Source: Kiloniellaceae bacterium (GTDB taxonomy: Bacteria > Pseudomonadota > Alphaproteobacteria > Kiloniellales > J153). From it: a DNA stretch of 64,000 nt. Shown piece after piece: positions 1 through 9,474 of this stretch (position 1 is its first letter; every line of letters begins with the position of its first letter). The position numbers were made by a program, and so were the translations under genes. A model generated the notes under the pieces. That model was given only the letters and a program-made list of their open reading frames with translations, did no database searches and was not told the DNA's origin. The stretch covers positions 198,107-262,106 of the forward strand of contig JAJFGJ010000016.1 in NCBI GenBank assembly GCA_021776175.1. The letters run 5' to 3'.

Positions 1-265
1 GCCCGAGCAGGGTCAGTCGGTGCCAGGCGACCCCGAACAGCGTGTAGGGCACGAATCCAGCCAGTACCAGGATGAAGGACGGGAGGGGGTTGGCAGCCGC
101 CGTCAAGGATAGCCCGATGATCGCCAGCGACAACAAGAACGGCAGTGCGGCGGCCTTAAGCAAAAGGCCGAGCGAACCGAACACGGCCGCGTAGGCCGCG
201 CGCATGGTCCGGCCGACCGGCACGCGCTGGACCGCGGTAGGCGGCGGGCTGCTGCTTTGGCTCAT
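1..265 (-). CDS. Membrane protein, 3' end outside window (partial)
   Basis: The first 88 residues of a minus-strand gene are visible; the rest lies before base 1. The start ATG (263-265) shares the ATGA overlap with the pyrF stop, so the gene is probably translationally coupled to pyrF. Residues 1-20 are polar and Pro/Ser-rich. Two hydrophobic segments follow (about residues 28-56 and 60-82), as expected for an inner-membrane protein. I do not recognise the family from this fragment. Its position at the distal end of the aroA-to-pyrF series gives no firm functional hint. Confidence 0.6.
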   Translation of the reverse strand, partial: MSQSSSPPPTAVQRVPVGRTMRAAYAAVFGSLGLLLKAAALPFLLSLAIIGLSLTAAANPLPSFILVLAGFVPYTLFGVAWHRLTLLG

Positions 266-969
266 GACATGCCGCCCGGCGCGGCCGCTATCTCTTCGGC
301 GATTTTCCTTGCCGCCGCGAGCGGGTCGGCTTGGCCCGTGATCGGCCGTCCGATGACAAGATAGTCGGCGCCGGCGGCGAGCGCCTCGGCCGGGGCCATG
401 ACCCGCTTCTGATCGCCAGTGGCGGCCCAGACCGGGCGTATGCCGGGCACGACCAGGGTAAAGTCCGGGCCGCACAGGGCGCGCAAGGCTTCGATCTCGT
501 GGGGGCTGCACACGGCGCCGTCCAGGCCACTATCGCGCGCCAGCGTGGCCAGGCGTTTGACCTGCTCGCGCACCGGCCCGCGCTGGCCGAGCGCTTCCAG
601 ATCGCCCTCGTCCAGACTGGTCAGCAGGGTGATGGCGATCAAGCGTGGGGGCTGTGTCTCGGCGTCTTCCGCCGCCTCGCGCGCCGCCTGCATCATGGCC
701 CGCCCGCCGGCGGCGTGGAGGGTCAAGATGAAAGGGCGCAGGTGCACCGCGGCGCGCACGGCGCCGGCCACGGTGTTGGGGATATCGTGAAATTTCAGAT
801 CGAGGAACAGGCGCTCGCCGCCGCTGACCGCGCGCACGCCATCGGGTCCTTGGGCGGTGAACAGCTCCTTGCCCACCTTGATGCCGCCGACCGCCCCTCT
901 CAAGGCGCGCGTCAGCCGCGCGGCCCGGGCCAGGTCGGGCGTGTCCAGGGCGACGAAGATGCGCTCCAT
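262..969 (-). CDS. pyrF: Orotidine 5'-phosphate decarboxylase
   Basis: Cytosolic TIM-barrel enzyme that decarboxylates OMP to UMP, the last step of de novo pyrimidine synthesis. The protein begins [12 protein letters not shown] and carries the family signature [11 protein letters not shown] with the catalytic Asp-x-Lys-x-x-Asp array, plus the phosphate-binding end VVPGIRP and VIGRPIT. At 235 aa it matches the usual length. In-frame upstream ATGs exist at 1002 and 1026, but homologous proteins start close to the first beta strand, so 969 is preferred; no strong ribosome binding site decides it. The stop overlaps the next start (ATGA). It lies downstream of the MarR-GNAT gene, at the usual end of the rpsA-ihfB-lapA series. 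Confidence 0.95.
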   Translation of the reverse strand: MERIFVALDTPDLARAARLTRALRGAVGGIKVGKELFTAQGPDGVRAVSGGERLFLDLKFHDIPNTVAGAVRAAVHLRPFILTLHAAGGRAMMQAAREAAEDAETQPPRLIAITLLTSLDEGDLEALGQRGPVREQVKRLATLARDSGLDGAVCSPHEIEALRALCGPDFTLVVPGIRPVWAATGDQKRVMAPAEALAAGADYLVIGRPITGQADPLAAARKIAEEIAAAPGGMS

Positions 970-1041
970 GGCATTGGAGGGGATGTCTTTGGCTCCGGTC
1001 ATGGCCCGGATATAGCAGAGGCCCACGGAAGGGTCACGGGG

Positions 1042-1998
1042 TCACAGAACCAGTTCCCAGGTCTGGCCGACCAGGTCCTTGCCGAAACTGCGATGGGGCT
1101 GTTCCTCGACCAGATGAAACCCCGCCGCGCGATAGATCCGCAGCGCGGCGTAGAGGTTGTCGTTGGTCCATAGGGTGACTTTGCCATATCCCGTGCGCCG
1201 GGCGAAGGCGAGCGCCTCCTCGACCAGGCGGTGCCCGATTCCCAGGCCCCGGGCCTTGGGATCCACCAGCAGCAAGCGAATTCGCGCCGTTGAGTCGTCC
1301 TGCTTGACCAGAAGCACGGACCCCACGTTCTCGCCGCCGCGCTCCGCGATCCAGCATCTTTCCCTCGCCGGGTCGAAATCGCGCAGGAATTTACCGGCGA
1401 TATCCGCCACCAGGGCCTCGAAGGTTTCGTCCCAGGCGTATTCGTCGCTATAGAGCCTGGCGTGGCTTTGAACGATCCAACCCATATCGCCGGGCCGGTG
1501 CGGCCGCAGCATATAGGGCGCGCGCGGCGGCGGCCTGGCGCCGAGCAGGTTCTCGATCGTGCCCATGGCTGCGGCCAGGCGTTCGCGCTCCGGGACCGAG
1601 AGACTCTCCAACATGGCCGCGGTGCGGGCGTGGGAACGTGCGTTCAGCGCCGAGAAGGCCGCTTGCCCAGGGGGCGTCAGACACAGATCGCGGCGCCGGC
1701 CGTCGCTGCCGGAGGGACGTTTCTCGATCAGGCCGCGCCGCGCCAAGCCGCTCAACAGGCGGCTGAGGTAGCCGGCGTCGAGCTTTAGCAGGGTCCCCAG
1801 CGCCGCCGCCGATGTCTCCTCGCGCTGCGCGATTTCATAAAGCACCCGGGCCTCGCTCAGCGAAAAGGGGCTGCGTAGCAGTTTCCGGTCCAGAACCCCC
1901 ATGTGCTGGGTGTAGAAGCGCGTGAAGTGGCGCACCGCCGCGACCTCGCGGTCCCTCGTGTCCAGGTCCCCGCAGGGACGGCCGCGGCTATCTTGCAT
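1042..1998 (-). CDS. MarR-family regulator fused to GNAT acetyltransferase
   Basis: A two-domain protein of about 318 aa. The N-terminal part is a MarR winged helix (LSEARVLYEIAQRE, followed by LDAGYLSRLLSGLARRGLIEK and the wing GSDGRRRDLCLT). The C-terminal part is a GNAT acetyltransferase with the acetyl-CoA loop LLVDPKARGLGIGHRLVEEA and a C-terminal GFHLVEE strand. Fusions of this kind are a known family; the acetyl acceptor and the regulated genes are not evident. The ATG at 1998 is chosen because the 29 residues before it do not look like domain sequence and an AGGG stretch lies upstream of it. A perfect inverted repeat at 2054-2068 upstream is a good candidate for its own operator. Confidence 0.85.
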   Translation of the reverse strand: MQDSRGRPCGDLDTRDREVAAVRHFTRFYTQHMGVLDRKLLRSPFSLSEARVLYEIAQREETSAAALGTLLKLDAGYLSRLLSGLARRGLIEKRPSGSDGRRRDLCLTPPGQAAFSALNARSHARTAAMLESLSVPERERLAAAMGTIENLLGARPPPRAPYMLRPHRPGDMGWIVQSHARLYSDEYAWDETFEALVADIAGKFLRDFDPARERCWIAERGGENVGSVLLVKQDDSTARIRLLLVDPKARGLGIGHRLVEEALAFARRTGYGKVTLWTNDNLYAALRIYRAAGFHLVEEQPHRSFGKDLVGQTWELVL

Positions 1999-2053
1999 GG
2001 TTCCAATTTCCCTGGCCGGAGGTTTGCGGCTGCTTGCCAATATCAAGCATATA

Positions 2054-2068
2054 GTTGCCTTTAGCAAC
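2054..2068. promoter_or_regulatory. Candidate MarR operator upstream of the MarR-GNAT gene
   Basis: The sequence GTTGC-CTTTA-GCAAC has perfect 5-bp arms and a 5-nt centre in an AT-rich stretch 56 bp upstream of the preferred MarR-GNAT start. MarR dimers commonly bind palindromes of this size at their own promoters. Binding is inferred from position and symmetry only. Confidence 0.55.
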
Positions 2069-2115
2069 AAATTACCCGGCGGCATCGCACGGGCCGCCTC
2101 GCGGGCCGAAGCGCC

Positions 2116-3051
2116 TTAGGTGCGCTCGACCGTCAGCTGCGCGGCGGCCAGGTCCTCGAGCGCGGTCCCGACCGATTTAAACAAGGTGATTTGATCGTGG
2201 AACCGGCGCCCGGCCCGCTCGCCTCGGGTTAGCTCGAAGAGGTCGGCGGCGATATCCTCGGGCGCGAGAACGCCTGACTCGAGGGGCTGAACGATATCCC
2301 CGGCCTCGTTCGAGGTTCCCTGCCGGGTGTCGACGAAAACCCGCGCCCGCCGGATCGCCTCGTCGTCGGCTTCGCGCATGTCGGGCCGATACCCGCCAAC
2401 CAGGTCGATGTGCTGTCCGTCCTGAAGCCATTCGCCGCGGATCAAGGGGTCCTTGGTCAAGGTCGCGCAGGAGACGATATCGGCGCCGCGCACGGCTTGC
2501 TCCAGATCGCCGGTGTGGGCGACACGGAAATCGTCGCGGTTTAATTGCTGGGCCAGCTTGGCCGCCTTGTCCTCGCTTCGGCCCCAAATCAGGACGTCGC
2601 GGATTGGCCGGACCGAGGCGTGGGCGTGGATCAGGTTCGGCGCCAGGGCGCCGGTTCCGACCATCAGCAAACGCTCGCTATCGGGGCGGGAAAGATAGTC
2701 CGAGGCGAGCGCCGAGGCCGCCGCCGTGCGGCGCACCGTCAGTATGGGCCCATCGAGAAGCGCCAGCGGCGAACCCGACTTGCCGTCCAAAAGCAGATAG
2801 GCGCCCATGACCGCGGGCAGGCCGCGCTCCACATTGTCGGGAAAAACCGTGACCAGCTTGATCCCGATGTGCCGGTCGGGCTGCCAGGCCGGCATGAGCA
2901 GCAGGGCCGCGTCCGCGCCGCCGGCGGTTTCTATGGTGTGGTGATGACGCAGGGGTGCTTGCGTGTCGCGGCGGAAGGCTTGGCGCAAGCGCTCGACAAG
3001 ACTTTCGAAATCCAAGGCGGACTCGACCTCGCCGGCGGAGATAATGCGCAT
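2116..3051 (-). CDS. Ornithine cyclodeaminase / mu-crystallin family protein
   Basis: A 311-aa NAD(P)-dependent protein of the OCD/mu-crystallin family. It has the N-terminal substrate domain (IGIKLVTVFPDN, LLDGPILTVRRTAA) and a Rossmann segment LLMVGTGALAPNLIHAHASV. Members act as ornithine cyclodeaminase, alanine dehydrogenase or 1-pyrroline-2-carboxylate reductase; the sequence alone does not decide. The start MRIISAGEV is chosen because 48 upstream residues in the same frame are Arg-rich shadow sequence over the lapA 3' end. It begins 4 bp after the lapA stop, so the two are probably cotranscribed. Confidence 0.85.
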   Translation of the reverse strand: MRIISAGEVESALDFESLVERLRQAFRRDTQAPLRHHHTIETAGGADAALLLMPAWQPDRHIGIKLVTVFPDNVERGLPAVMGAYLLLDGKSGSPLALLDGPILTVRRTAAASALASDYLSRPDSERLLMVGTGALAPNLIHAHASVRPIRDVLIWGRSEDKAAKLAQQLNRDDFRVAHTGDLEQAVRGADIVSCATLTKDPLIRGEWLQDGQHIDLVGGYRPDMREADDEAIRRARVFVDTRQGTSNEAGDIVQPLESGVLAPEDIAADLFELTRGERAGRRFHDQITLFKSVGTALEDLAAAQLTVERT

Positions 3052-3055
3052 GATA

Positions 3056-3484
3056 TTACGCGCGTGACGCCGGTAGCCGGGTCGGGCGGACCGGCGCGTT
3101 TCGGTGAACGTCGTTCGCAGGTGGTTCGCTTGCCGCGCCGCGCGGCGGTGATTCGCTTGCCGCGCCGCGCGGCGGTGGGTTGCTTGCCGTGCCACGCTCG
3201 CGTTCGATTTTGTGGCGCAGGAAAGCCAGCTCGCGCTCCGCCGCCTCGGCCCTGTGTACGGCCGCGCGCCGGCGCTGGCGTGTCGAGCCGGCGGAGAACC
3301 ATGCGATAAAGCCGCCGGCGATCAGTCCGGCCAGGGCGCTGCCCAGGACCAGAATGAACAAGGGCGCCTCCACGGAGATACCGAGCGGCCACAGATTCAA
3401 GGTCGCGCCGGCACGATTCGAGACCGCGAACACAACCGCGACGATGGCCAAGGGAACGGTTAAAATCCAGGACAGATACTTCAC
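3056..3484 (-). CDS. lapA: LapA-family (DUF1049) inner-membrane protein
   Basis: A 142-aa protein with two membrane segments (about residues 4-22 and 41-63) followed by a coiled-coil-like charged stretch (RQRRRAAVHRAEAAERELAFLRHKIERER). This is the layout of LapA, which in E. coli works with LapB in controlling LpxC turnover and LPS amount. The start is GTG (3482-3484). The C-terminus is a low-complexity tail built from a 27-bp tandem repeat (PPRGAASE units). It lies between ihfB and the cyclodeaminase gene, as in many alphaproteobacteria. The E. coli function is extrapolated. Confidence 0.8.
   Translation of the reverse strand: MKYLSWILTVPLAIVAVVFAVSNRAGATLNLWPLGISVEAPLFILVLGSALAGLIAGGFIAWFSAGSTRQRRRAAVHRAEAAERELAFLRHKIERERGTASNPPPRGAASESPPRGAASEPPANDVHRNAPVRPTRLPASRA
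3125..3190. repeat. 27-bp in-frame tandem repeat in lapA
   Basis: The stretch TTCGCTTGCCGCGCCGCGCG begins at 3125 and again at 3152, with a third degenerate partial copy from about 3179. The 27-bp period keeps the frame and encodes repeated PPRGAASE in the LapA tail. Confidence 0.8.
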
Positions 3485-3610
3485 GTGATGCGCTTTTTTC
3501 CGGGAACCCGAACTCTAGCTTACTTGGTTACTCTAACCGTGGCTGGGCCGGACCGAAACCCCGCATCCCCGGTTGAGCCGGCACGGTTTCGCGCGCCAAC
3601 ACCAAGTGCT

Positions 3611-3895
3611 CTAGGTGTCGGTGTTGAGGCGATCGCGCAGAAGCTTGCCGGTCTTAAAGAAGGGGATGTGTTTCTCGTCGACTTGAACCGCCGTGCCGGT
3701 ACGTGGGTTGCGGCCGACGCGGGCATCGCGATGCTTGACCGAAAACGCGCCGAATCCGCGCAGCTCCACCCGGTCGCCGCGCGACAGGGCAACCCCAATT
3801 TCATCGAAGACGGTGGAGACGATTCGTTCAACATCGCGGTGATAAAGGTGCGGGTTCAGTTCCGCTATCCGCTGAATAAGTTCCGACTTGGTCAT
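3611..3895 (-). CDS. ihfB: Integration host factor subunit beta
   Basis: A 94-aa HU/IHF-family DNA-bending protein, [21 protein letters not shown] at the N-terminus, with the signature [25 protein letters not shown] that forms the DNA-inserting arms. IHF is a heterodimer with IhfA, encoded elsewhere, and acts in replication, recombination and sigma-54 promoter looping; rpoN is also in this window. The gene follows rpsA on the same strand, the standard order in proteobacteria. A terminator (4145-4179) separates the two. The length is normal. Confidence 0.95.
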   Translation of the reverse strand: MTKSELIQRIAELNPHLYHRDVERIVSTVFDEIGVALSRGDRVELRGFGAFSVKHRDARVGRNPRTGTAVQVDEKHIPFFKTGKLLRDRLNTDT

Positions 3896-4144
3896 GATCC
3901 CCTTTTCCCCACGATCACGGCCGGTGCGAACCCAAATTCACCGGCCCATCGGAGCCGGCGCGACGATCGCGGCCCACCCGATGCCCCCGCGGCGCGCCAC
4001 AGGATAAACGCCTATGCGCGGCCCATCCCACGCAAGCGAGTCAGCTTGCCAAAGTTGCCGCCCGCCGTCAAGTGTAAGTCGTTAAGAACAATAGACTTTT
4101 TTGAAGCGAGTTGTGGAAGCGTTTTGGGGTTCGCCAAGAGCCTA

Positions 4145-4179
4145 ATAAAACACGGCCCGATGCATCGCACCGGGCCGTG
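4145..4179 (-). terminator. Rho-independent terminator of rpsA
   Basis: Read on the minus strand, CACGGCCCG and CGGGCCGTG form a 9-bp GC-rich stem (4171-4179 with 4151-4159) around an 11-nt loop. TTTT follows directly (4147-4150). It lies about 60 bp after the rpsA stop. Confidence 0.8.
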
Positions 4180-4237
4180 AAATTCGCCGCGACTAACGGG
4201 GCCGAATGGAGTCCGGCCGCCAGGTTTCGCCGAACCC

Positions 4238-6073
4238 TTAGTCCGTCTCGGGCTCGCCGCCGTCATCGTTGTCGGCCTCGTCCTCGGATTCCTCCTTGGC
4301 CGCGGCCTTTTTCTTGGTGCTTTTCGGCTTTTTGGCCGTGGCGCTGTCGGCGCTCGGAGCGGTTTCTTTATCTTTAGCCGCTTTCGAGATAGCCGCGCCC
4401 AGGATATCGCCCAGGCTGGCGCCCGATTCGGTGGAACCGTAATCGGCCATGGCCTTCTTTTCTTCCTCGGCCTCGCGCTGTTTGATCGACAGCGCCAGCT
4501 TCCGGGTTTTGGCGTCGAAGGTCGTGACTTTGGCGTCCAGCTTTTCGCCTATGGCGAAACGTTCGGGCTTCTGTTCGGTGCGCTCGCGCGACAATTCCGC
4601 CTTGCGAATGAAGCCGACCAGGCCGTCCTGAACCTCCACCTCGATACCGTTGTCGAGGACTTGCCGCACGGTGCAGGTAACGACCGTGCCTTTCTTGATC
4701 TCGCTCGACGCACCGGCGAAGGGATCGTCGGTCAACTGCTTGATGCCAAGGCTGATGCGTTCCTTCGCGATGTCGACATCCAGGACCTTGACCTTGACCT
4801 CGTCGCCCTTGTTGTACTGCTTGACGGCTTCCTCGCCGGGCAGATTCCAATCGAGGTCGGAGAAATGAACCATCCCATCGATCTCGCCGGGCAGGCCGAC
4901 GAACAAACCGAACTCCGTGATGTTCTTGATCTCGCCGCTCAACTCGGTGCCGACCGGGGTGGATTCGACGAAAGCATCCCAAGGGTTGTTCAGGCACTGT
5001 TTAAGACCCAGGCTGATACGGCGCTTCTGCTCATCCACATCCAGGACCATGATTTCGACTTCCTGGCTGGTCGAGACGATCTTGCCGGGATGCACGTTCT
5101 TCTTGGTCCAGCTCATCTCGGAGACATGGACCAGACCCTCGATACCGGCTTCCAATTCGACGAAGGCGCCGTAGTCCGTGATGTTGGTGATCCGGCCGGT
5201 GAATTTGGTGCCGATCGGGTATTTGGCGGCGACGCCTTCCCAGGGATCGGCCTCCAACTGCTTCATGCCCAGGCTGATACGCTGGGTCTCCGGATTGAAG
5301 CGGATGACCTGCACCTTGACCTGTTGGCCGATCGTCAAGGATTCGGTGGGGTGGTTGATCCGCTTCCAGGAAATGTCGGTAACGTGGAGCAGGCCATCGA
5401 CCCCGCCTAGGTCCACGAAGGCGCCGTAGTCGGTGATATTCTTGACCACGCCGTCGAGGACCTGGCCTTCTTTCAAGCCCGCGATCAGTTCCGCGCGCTG
5501 CACGGCGCGCGTCTCTTCGAGCACCGCACGCCGCGACACCACGATGTTGCCGCGGGAGCGGTCCATCTTGAGGATCTGGAACGGTTGCGGGGAGCCCATC
5601 AACGGGCCGACGTCGCGCACCGGGCGAATATCGACCTGGCTGCCCGGAAGGAAGGCGACGGCGCCGGATAGGTCGACGGTAAAGCCGCCCTTGACCCGGC
5701 CAAAGATGACCCCAGTCACGCGCGCTGTGTCTTTGAAAGATTTCTCAAGCAGGGTCCAGGCTTCCTCGCGCTTGGCCTTTTCGCGCGACAGCATGGCCAG
5801 GCCGTCCTTGTTCTCCATACGCTCGAGGTAGACCTCGACCTCGTCGCCGACCTTGATCTCCGCGCTCTCGCCGGCGTCGGAAAATTCCTTCAAGGCCACG
5901 CGGCCCTCGGACTTCAAGCCAACGTCGATGACGGCGGCATCGCTCTCGATGGCGATTACGATGCCCTTGAGGACCGTGCCCTCGAGGCCATCCGCTTGGC
6001 CGAGGGATTCTTCGAGCAGGGCGGCAAAACTCTCTTTGCCGGCTTCGGGGGTTTGAGCGGCTGTATCAGCCAT
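4238..6073 (-). CDS. rpsA: 30S ribosomal protein S1
   Basis: A 611-aa protein made of repeated S1/OB-fold RNA-binding domains, seen as recurring blocks such as KNITDYGAFVDLGGVDGLLHVTDISW and ITNITDYGAFVELEAGIEGLVHVSEMSW. S1 recruits mRNA to the 30S subunit. The C-terminal 60 residues are Lys/Glu/Asp-rich and of low complexity, longer than in E. coli S1 (557 aa). A good ribosome binding site (AAGGAACC) precedes the ATG. The gene sits between cmk and ihfB, the canonical order. Confidence 0.97.
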   Translation of the reverse strand: MADTAAQTPEAGKESFAALLEESLGQADGLEGTVLKGIVIAIESDAAVIDVGLKSEGRVALKEFSDAGESAEIKVGDEVEVYLERMENKDGLAMLSREKAKREEAWTLLEKSFKDTARVTGVIFGRVKGGFTVDLSGAVAFLPGSQVDIRPVRDVGPLMGSPQPFQILKMDRSRGNIVVSRRAVLEETRAVQRAELIAGLKEGQVLDGVVKNITDYGAFVDLGGVDGLLHVTDISWKRINHPTESLTIGQQVKVQVIRFNPETQRISLGMKQLEADPWEGVAAKYPIGTKFTGRITNITDYGAFVELEAGIEGLVHVSEMSWTKKNVHPGKIVSTSQEVEIMVLDVDEQKRRISLGLKQCLNNPWDAFVESTPVGTELSGEIKNITEFGLFVGLPGEIDGMVHFSDLDWNLPGEEAVKQYNKGDEVKVKVLDVDIAKERISLGIKQLTDDPFAGASSEIKKGTVVTCTVRQVLDNGIEVEVQDGLVGFIRKAELSRERTEQKPERFAIGEKLDAKVTTFDAKTRKLALSIKQREAEEEKKAMADYGSTESGASLGDILGAAISKAAKDKETAPSADSATAKKPKSTKKKAAAKEESEDEADNDDGGEPETD

Positions 6074-6203
6074 GAATTAGGTTCCTTTCAATAACTTGCG
6101 ATATTCAGGCCGACCGGTTGTCTCCGGCGGTCTTCCCGGGATTCGTCCCAGGCACGTGGTGGCTACATAACGCCGGGCCTTGAGGCCCGTCCTATTCTCG
6201 GTC

Positions 6204-6863
6204 TTACGGCGCTTGTGCGGGGGATGGGGGCTGCTGCGCCATGACAATCCGCATGGCGGCCTCGAAAGCCGCGTCCGCGTCCATTTCACTGGTATCTAGG
6301 ACAAACGCCCCGGGCGCGGGCTTCATCGGCGCCACGTCGCGGGCGCTGTCGCGGGCATCCCGCGCCTCCATTTCCTGCACAACGCGCGCGTATATACTCG
6401 CCTCGCCCCGATCTAGCAACTCTTTATGGCGCCGCGCCGCCCTGGTTTCGGGGTGGGCGGTCACGAATATCTTGATGTCCGCCCGTGGGCACACCACGGT
6501 CCCGATGTCCCGCCCGTCCAGGACCGCCCCTTTCTTGCCCTCGGGGGGGTGGCTGGCGAAGCGGCGCTGCAGGTCCAGGAGGGCGGCGCGCACCGCCGGA
6601 ATCGCGGCTATGCGGGAGGCCGCCTGGCCTATGTTCTCCTCGCGCAGTCCCGCCCGCTCCAGATCGGCGAACACCAGGGCCCGCGCGGCCGCCCCGGCGG
6701 CCTCGGGGTCGCCGCCGGGCTCGGCGCCCGACTCGATCATCCTGGCGGCGGCGGCACGATAGATCATCCCGGTGTCGAGATAGGCAAGGTCGAGCGCCGC
6801 CGCGAGCCGGCGCGCGAGGGTGCCCTTCCCGGAGGCGCCGGGGCCGTCGATGGCGATAATCAT
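6204..6863 (-). CDS. cmk: Cytidylate kinase
   Basis: A 219-aa nucleoside monophosphate kinase that phosphorylates CMP and dCMP. It begins [20 protein letters not shown] with the P-loop at residues 7-15, and has the signatures [11 protein letters not shown] and [22 protein letters not shown]. The start ATG overlaps the aroA stop (ATGA at 6860-6863), so the reading frame continuing upstream over aroA is not coding. aroA-cmk-rpsA is a standard order. Confidence 0.96.
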   Translation of the reverse strand: MIIAIDGPGASGKGTLARRLAAALDLAYLDTGMIYRAAAARMIESGAEPGGDPEAAGAAARALVFADLERAGLREENIGQAASRIAAIPAVRAALLDLQRRFASHPPEGKKGAVLDGRDIGTVVCPRADIKIFVTAHPETRAARRHKELLDRGEASIYARVVQEMEARDARDSARDVAPMKPAPGAFVLDTSEMDADAAFEAAMRIVMAQQPPSPAQAP

Positions 6864-8230
6864 GGGGCCGTCAATTTCGCGCCCAGCCCCACCATCAGCG
6901 CGGCGAAACCGGGAAAACTGGTCTCGATCGGGTCCGCGTCGTCGACCGTGACCGGGCGTTCGGCGGCCAGGCCCAGGATCAGGAAGCTCATGGCGATGCG
7001 GTGGTCCAGGGCGGTCTCGATGACCGCGCCGCCGGGCACGCGCCCGCCGGTGCCGTGAACGGTCAGGGAATCCGGGCCTTCCTCGACCTCGACCCCGCAG
7101 GCCGCCAGGCCGCGCGCCACGGCGCCCAGGCGATCGCTCTCCTTGACCCGCAACTCGGCCAGGCCGTGCATGACCGTCGCGCCCTGGGCGCAGGCCGCCG
7201 CGACCGCGAGGATCGGGTATTCGTCGATCATGCTGGGGGCGCGCGATGCCGGAACCTCGACACCGCTCAAGGAGGCCGCCGCGATGGCGAGGTCCGCGAC
7301 CGGCTCTCCGGCTTCCTCGCGCCGGTTTTCCATTTCGATACCCGCGCCCATCTCCACAAGGGTGTCGATCAAGCCGGTGCGATGCGGGTTGATGCCGACG
7401 CCCTCGAGGCGCAGGCGCGAACCGGGCAATACCGCCGCCGCGACCAGCGGGAAAGCGGCCGAAGAGGGATCGCCCGGCACCCGCAGCGACTGGCCCCTGA
7501 GTTCCGGCTGTCCCTGGAGAGTCGCGGCGCGTCCGCCGGGGCCTTGAGCCACATCGATTTTGGCCCCGAAGGTGCGCAGCATACGCTCCGTGTGGTCGCG
7601 GGTGGGAGCCGGTTCGATCACGCGCGTCGCCCCGGGCGCGTTCAGGCCTGCGAATAAAACCGCCGACTTGACCTGGGCGGAGGCGACTGGAAGCGTATAG
7701 GAAATCGGCGCGGCGCGGCGCGTGCCAACCACGGTCAGCGGCAGGCGGCATCCGTCGCGGGCGAAAAACTGGGCCCCCATTTCCCGCAACGGGGCGGTCA
7801 CGCGCGCCATGGGCCGGCCGCGCAGGCTGGCGTCGCCGGTCAGGACGGCGGTCAGGGGATGGCTGGCCAGGATACCCAGAAGCAGCCGCGCGCCGGTTCC
7901 CGAATTACCCATATCCAGCACCCGGCCGGGTTCGATCAAGCCGCCGACCCCGCGTCCCCAAACCCGCCAAGGAGTGCCGGGACCGCGCTCGATCTCCGCG
8001 CCCAGCACTTGCATGGCGGCGGCGGTGCGCAGCACGTCCTCGCCTTCCAACAGGCCTTCTATGGTGCTTTGACCCGTGGCCAGCGCGGCGATCATCAGGG
8101 CGCGATGCGATATGGACTTATCGCCGGGCACGCGAGCCCGGCCTTCGATGGTTTCGCTAGGGTTGGCGGTCAGGGCTCGCACGCTTGCCGGTCTTTCTAT
8201 ATTTTTGAGGCGATGCGCCGTTCCTAACAC
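6860..8230 (-). CDS. aroA: 3-phosphoshikimate 1-carboxyvinyltransferase (EPSP synthase)
   Basis: A 456-aa shikimate-pathway enzyme joining shikimate-3-phosphate and PEP. Signatures visible are [19 protein letters not shown] (N-terminal substrate lysine), [14 protein letters not shown] and [17 protein letters not shown]. The first about 30 residues precede the barrel and are the least certain part; no other ATG is available there. It heads the aroA-cmk pair. The next gene upstream, TIGR02300, is divergent with a 111-bp gap, which must hold the promoters for both. Confidence 0.95.
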   Translation of the reverse strand: MLGTAHRLKNIERPASVRALTANPSETIEGRARVPGDKSISHRALMIAALATGQSTIEGLLEGEDVLRTAAAMQVLGAEIERGPGTPWRVWGRGVGGLIEPGRVLDMGNSGTGARLLLGILASHPLTAVLTGDASLRGRPMARVTAPLREMGAQFFARDGCRLPLTVVGTRRAAPISYTLPVASAQVKSAVLFAGLNAPGATRVIEPAPTRDHTERMLRTFGAKIDVAQGPGGRAATLQGQPELRGQSLRVPGDPSSAAFPLVAAAVLPGSRLRLEGVGINPHRTGLIDTLVEMGAGIEMENRREEAGEPVADLAIAAASLSGVEVPASRAPSMIDEYPILAVAAACAQGATVMHGLAELRVKESDRLGAVARGLAACGVEVEEGPDSLTVHGTGGRVPGGAVIETALDHRIAMSFLILGLAAERPVTVDDADPIETSFPGFAALMVGLGAKLTAP

Positions 8231-8341
8231 ACTCCCTCAAGCGTGAGCCAGCATGGCCACGCGAATAATCTTTTGACAGGGGCAGCGGATCGTGGCAATT
8301 GCCTCGCCCGTTACCGCACTGCCAGGATCGGAGGATAGCCC

Positions 8342-8716
8342 GTGGCCAAGGAAGACTGGGGAACGAAGCGGCTATGCCAGTCGTGCGCGACAAAATTCTA
8401 TGATTTCGGCCGCACGCCCATCGCATGCCCAAAGTGCGCGGCAATATTAGACCCCGAGGCGTTGTTGAAATCGCGCCGCAGCCGGCCGAGCGCGAGTAAG
8501 GCGGTCAAGGCGGCCAAGCCAGATCCCAAACCCACGGCAATCGAAGACAACGATATCGATGCCGAGGCGGCGGATGGCAAGGACGCTGACACCCTGGCCG
8601 ATAACAGCGACGACGATGACGATTCGGTGTTGCAGGACACCTCCGATCTGGGTGGGGACGATGTAAAGGACGTCGTTGGCGCGCCCGGTCAGGGCGCCAG
8701 CAGCGACGACCGCTGA
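8342..8716 (+). CDS. TIGR02300 family (FYDLN acid domain) protein
   Basis: A 124-aa protein with a small zinc ribbon (C12xxC15 and C29xxC32) around the family motif, here KFYDFGRTPIACPKC. A linker and a very acidic tail (runs of Asp at about residues 89-95) follow. This family is nearly confined to alphaproteobacteria and its role is unknown. The start is GTG preceded by a strong GGAGG (8331-8335). It is divergent from aroA, with a TTGACA at 8273-8278 in the gap but no convincing -10. Confidence 0.85.
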   Translation: MAKEDWGTKRLCQSCATKFYDFGRTPIACPKCAAILDPEALLKSRRSRPSASKAVKAAKPDPKPTAIEDNDIDAEAADGKDADTLADNSDDDDDSVLQDTSDLGGDDVKDVVGAPGQGASSDDR

Positions 8717-8815
8717 CGGCGGCAAGGCGCCGGGCTTCAGGTCCCGGCCTCGCGGCCGCCGCCGCGCGGCGGACGGCGGAACCGGCCTCGCCCGGCGTCC
8801 CCGGCTATTTTTCCC

Positions 8816-8844
8816 TTGCGTGGCTTGGGGGCGCTTCCTAATTT
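8816..8844 (+). promoter_or_regulatory. Possible sigma-70 promoter of tRNA-Ala
   Basis: TTGCGT (8816-8821) and TAATTT (8839-8844) are spaced 17 bp apart and would start transcription roughly 25 bp before the tRNA. The hexamers match the consensus only partly. Confidence 0.35.
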
Positions 8845-8876
8845 CCGGCGTCGCGCCGCGCCGCGCCAATCTATAT

Positions 8877-8952
<76 letters not shown>

Positions 8953-8975
8953 AGATTTAGATCCCATGCAGGCAC

Positions 8976-9011
8976 GCTAAAGGCCCGGGCTTACCAGCCC
9001 GGGCCTTTAGC
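8976..9011 (+). terminator. Terminator hairpin after tRNA-Ala
   Basis: A perfect 15-bp stem (GCTAAAGGCCCGGGC, 8976-8990, with 8997-9011) has a 6-nt loop TTACCA and lies 24 bp after the tRNA. The 3' side of the stem contains TTT but no U-tract follows. Confidence 0.7.
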
Positions 9012-9474
9012 GCTCATAGCGCCATGTCAGGGGCCTCGATTTCACTTCGCCGAGTTCGCGGCAAACCCGATATGTGGCGATTGCTCAATAAATCAATATA
9101 TATCAATAGCTTAAAATACACCTCTAGGAATAAGAAGAGCCTTCCCGGCCGTGCCGGTATTCGTCAAGCCAAGGGATGTATCGGCCCGGTATTGATCTGC
9201 CCGCGCTAAATCTAATACCGCTAATACTCAATCGTGAGCGGCGGGCGGTCCGAAGTTCGCGCCCCATGCCGGGTATTGGCCGGCCCACAATACTCGCGAA
9301 TCGGCCCACCTGGAGAATGCCGACTTGGGTTCTTATTTGCCGGTCTTGCGACTTCTAGCCACACGGCAAAACTAATGCATCGCGGTAACTATTTATTAAT
9401 CGTGACCCGGTAAATCAACTGTGGGCGGTGATGTCACCGCCTTTCATTTTGCTGGCTAAGTGAGGAAATTCGAT
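9012..9474. other. Long non-coding leader upstream of the histone-like gene
   Basis: This 463-bp gap has no convincing gene and is much richer in A+T than its surroundings (for example about 9075-9130 and 9360-9420). It contains several similar short words around CCGGTATT (9153, 9185, 9270). The AT-rich part close to the gene, with TATTTATTAAT at about 9390, probably holds the promoter. Confidence 0.5.
9424..9441. promoter_or_regulatory. Palindrome in the 5' leader of the histone-like gene
   Basis: GGCGGTGA-TG-TCACCGCC is a perfect 8-bp inverted repeat with a 2-nt centre, ending 33 bp before the start codon. It is compatible with an operator or an mRNA hairpin close to the ribosome binding site; which one is unknown. 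Confidence 0.45.

Noticed and set aside
3535..3610. Imperfect inverted repeat AACCGTG...CACGGTT after ihfB as a terminator
   Set aside because: The loop is about 40 nt and no T-run follows on the minus strand; lapA continues on the same strand.
6174..6189. CGGGCC-TTGA-GGCCCG hairpin between cmk and rpsA as a terminator
   Set aside because: It is only 6 bp long with no T-tract in the direction of transcription; an rpsA leader structure is as likely.
8273..8301. TTGACA upstream of the TIGR02300 gene as a sigma-70 promoter
   Set aside because: The -35 is perfect, but no acceptable -10 is found at 16-18 bp, so it is not listed as a promoter.
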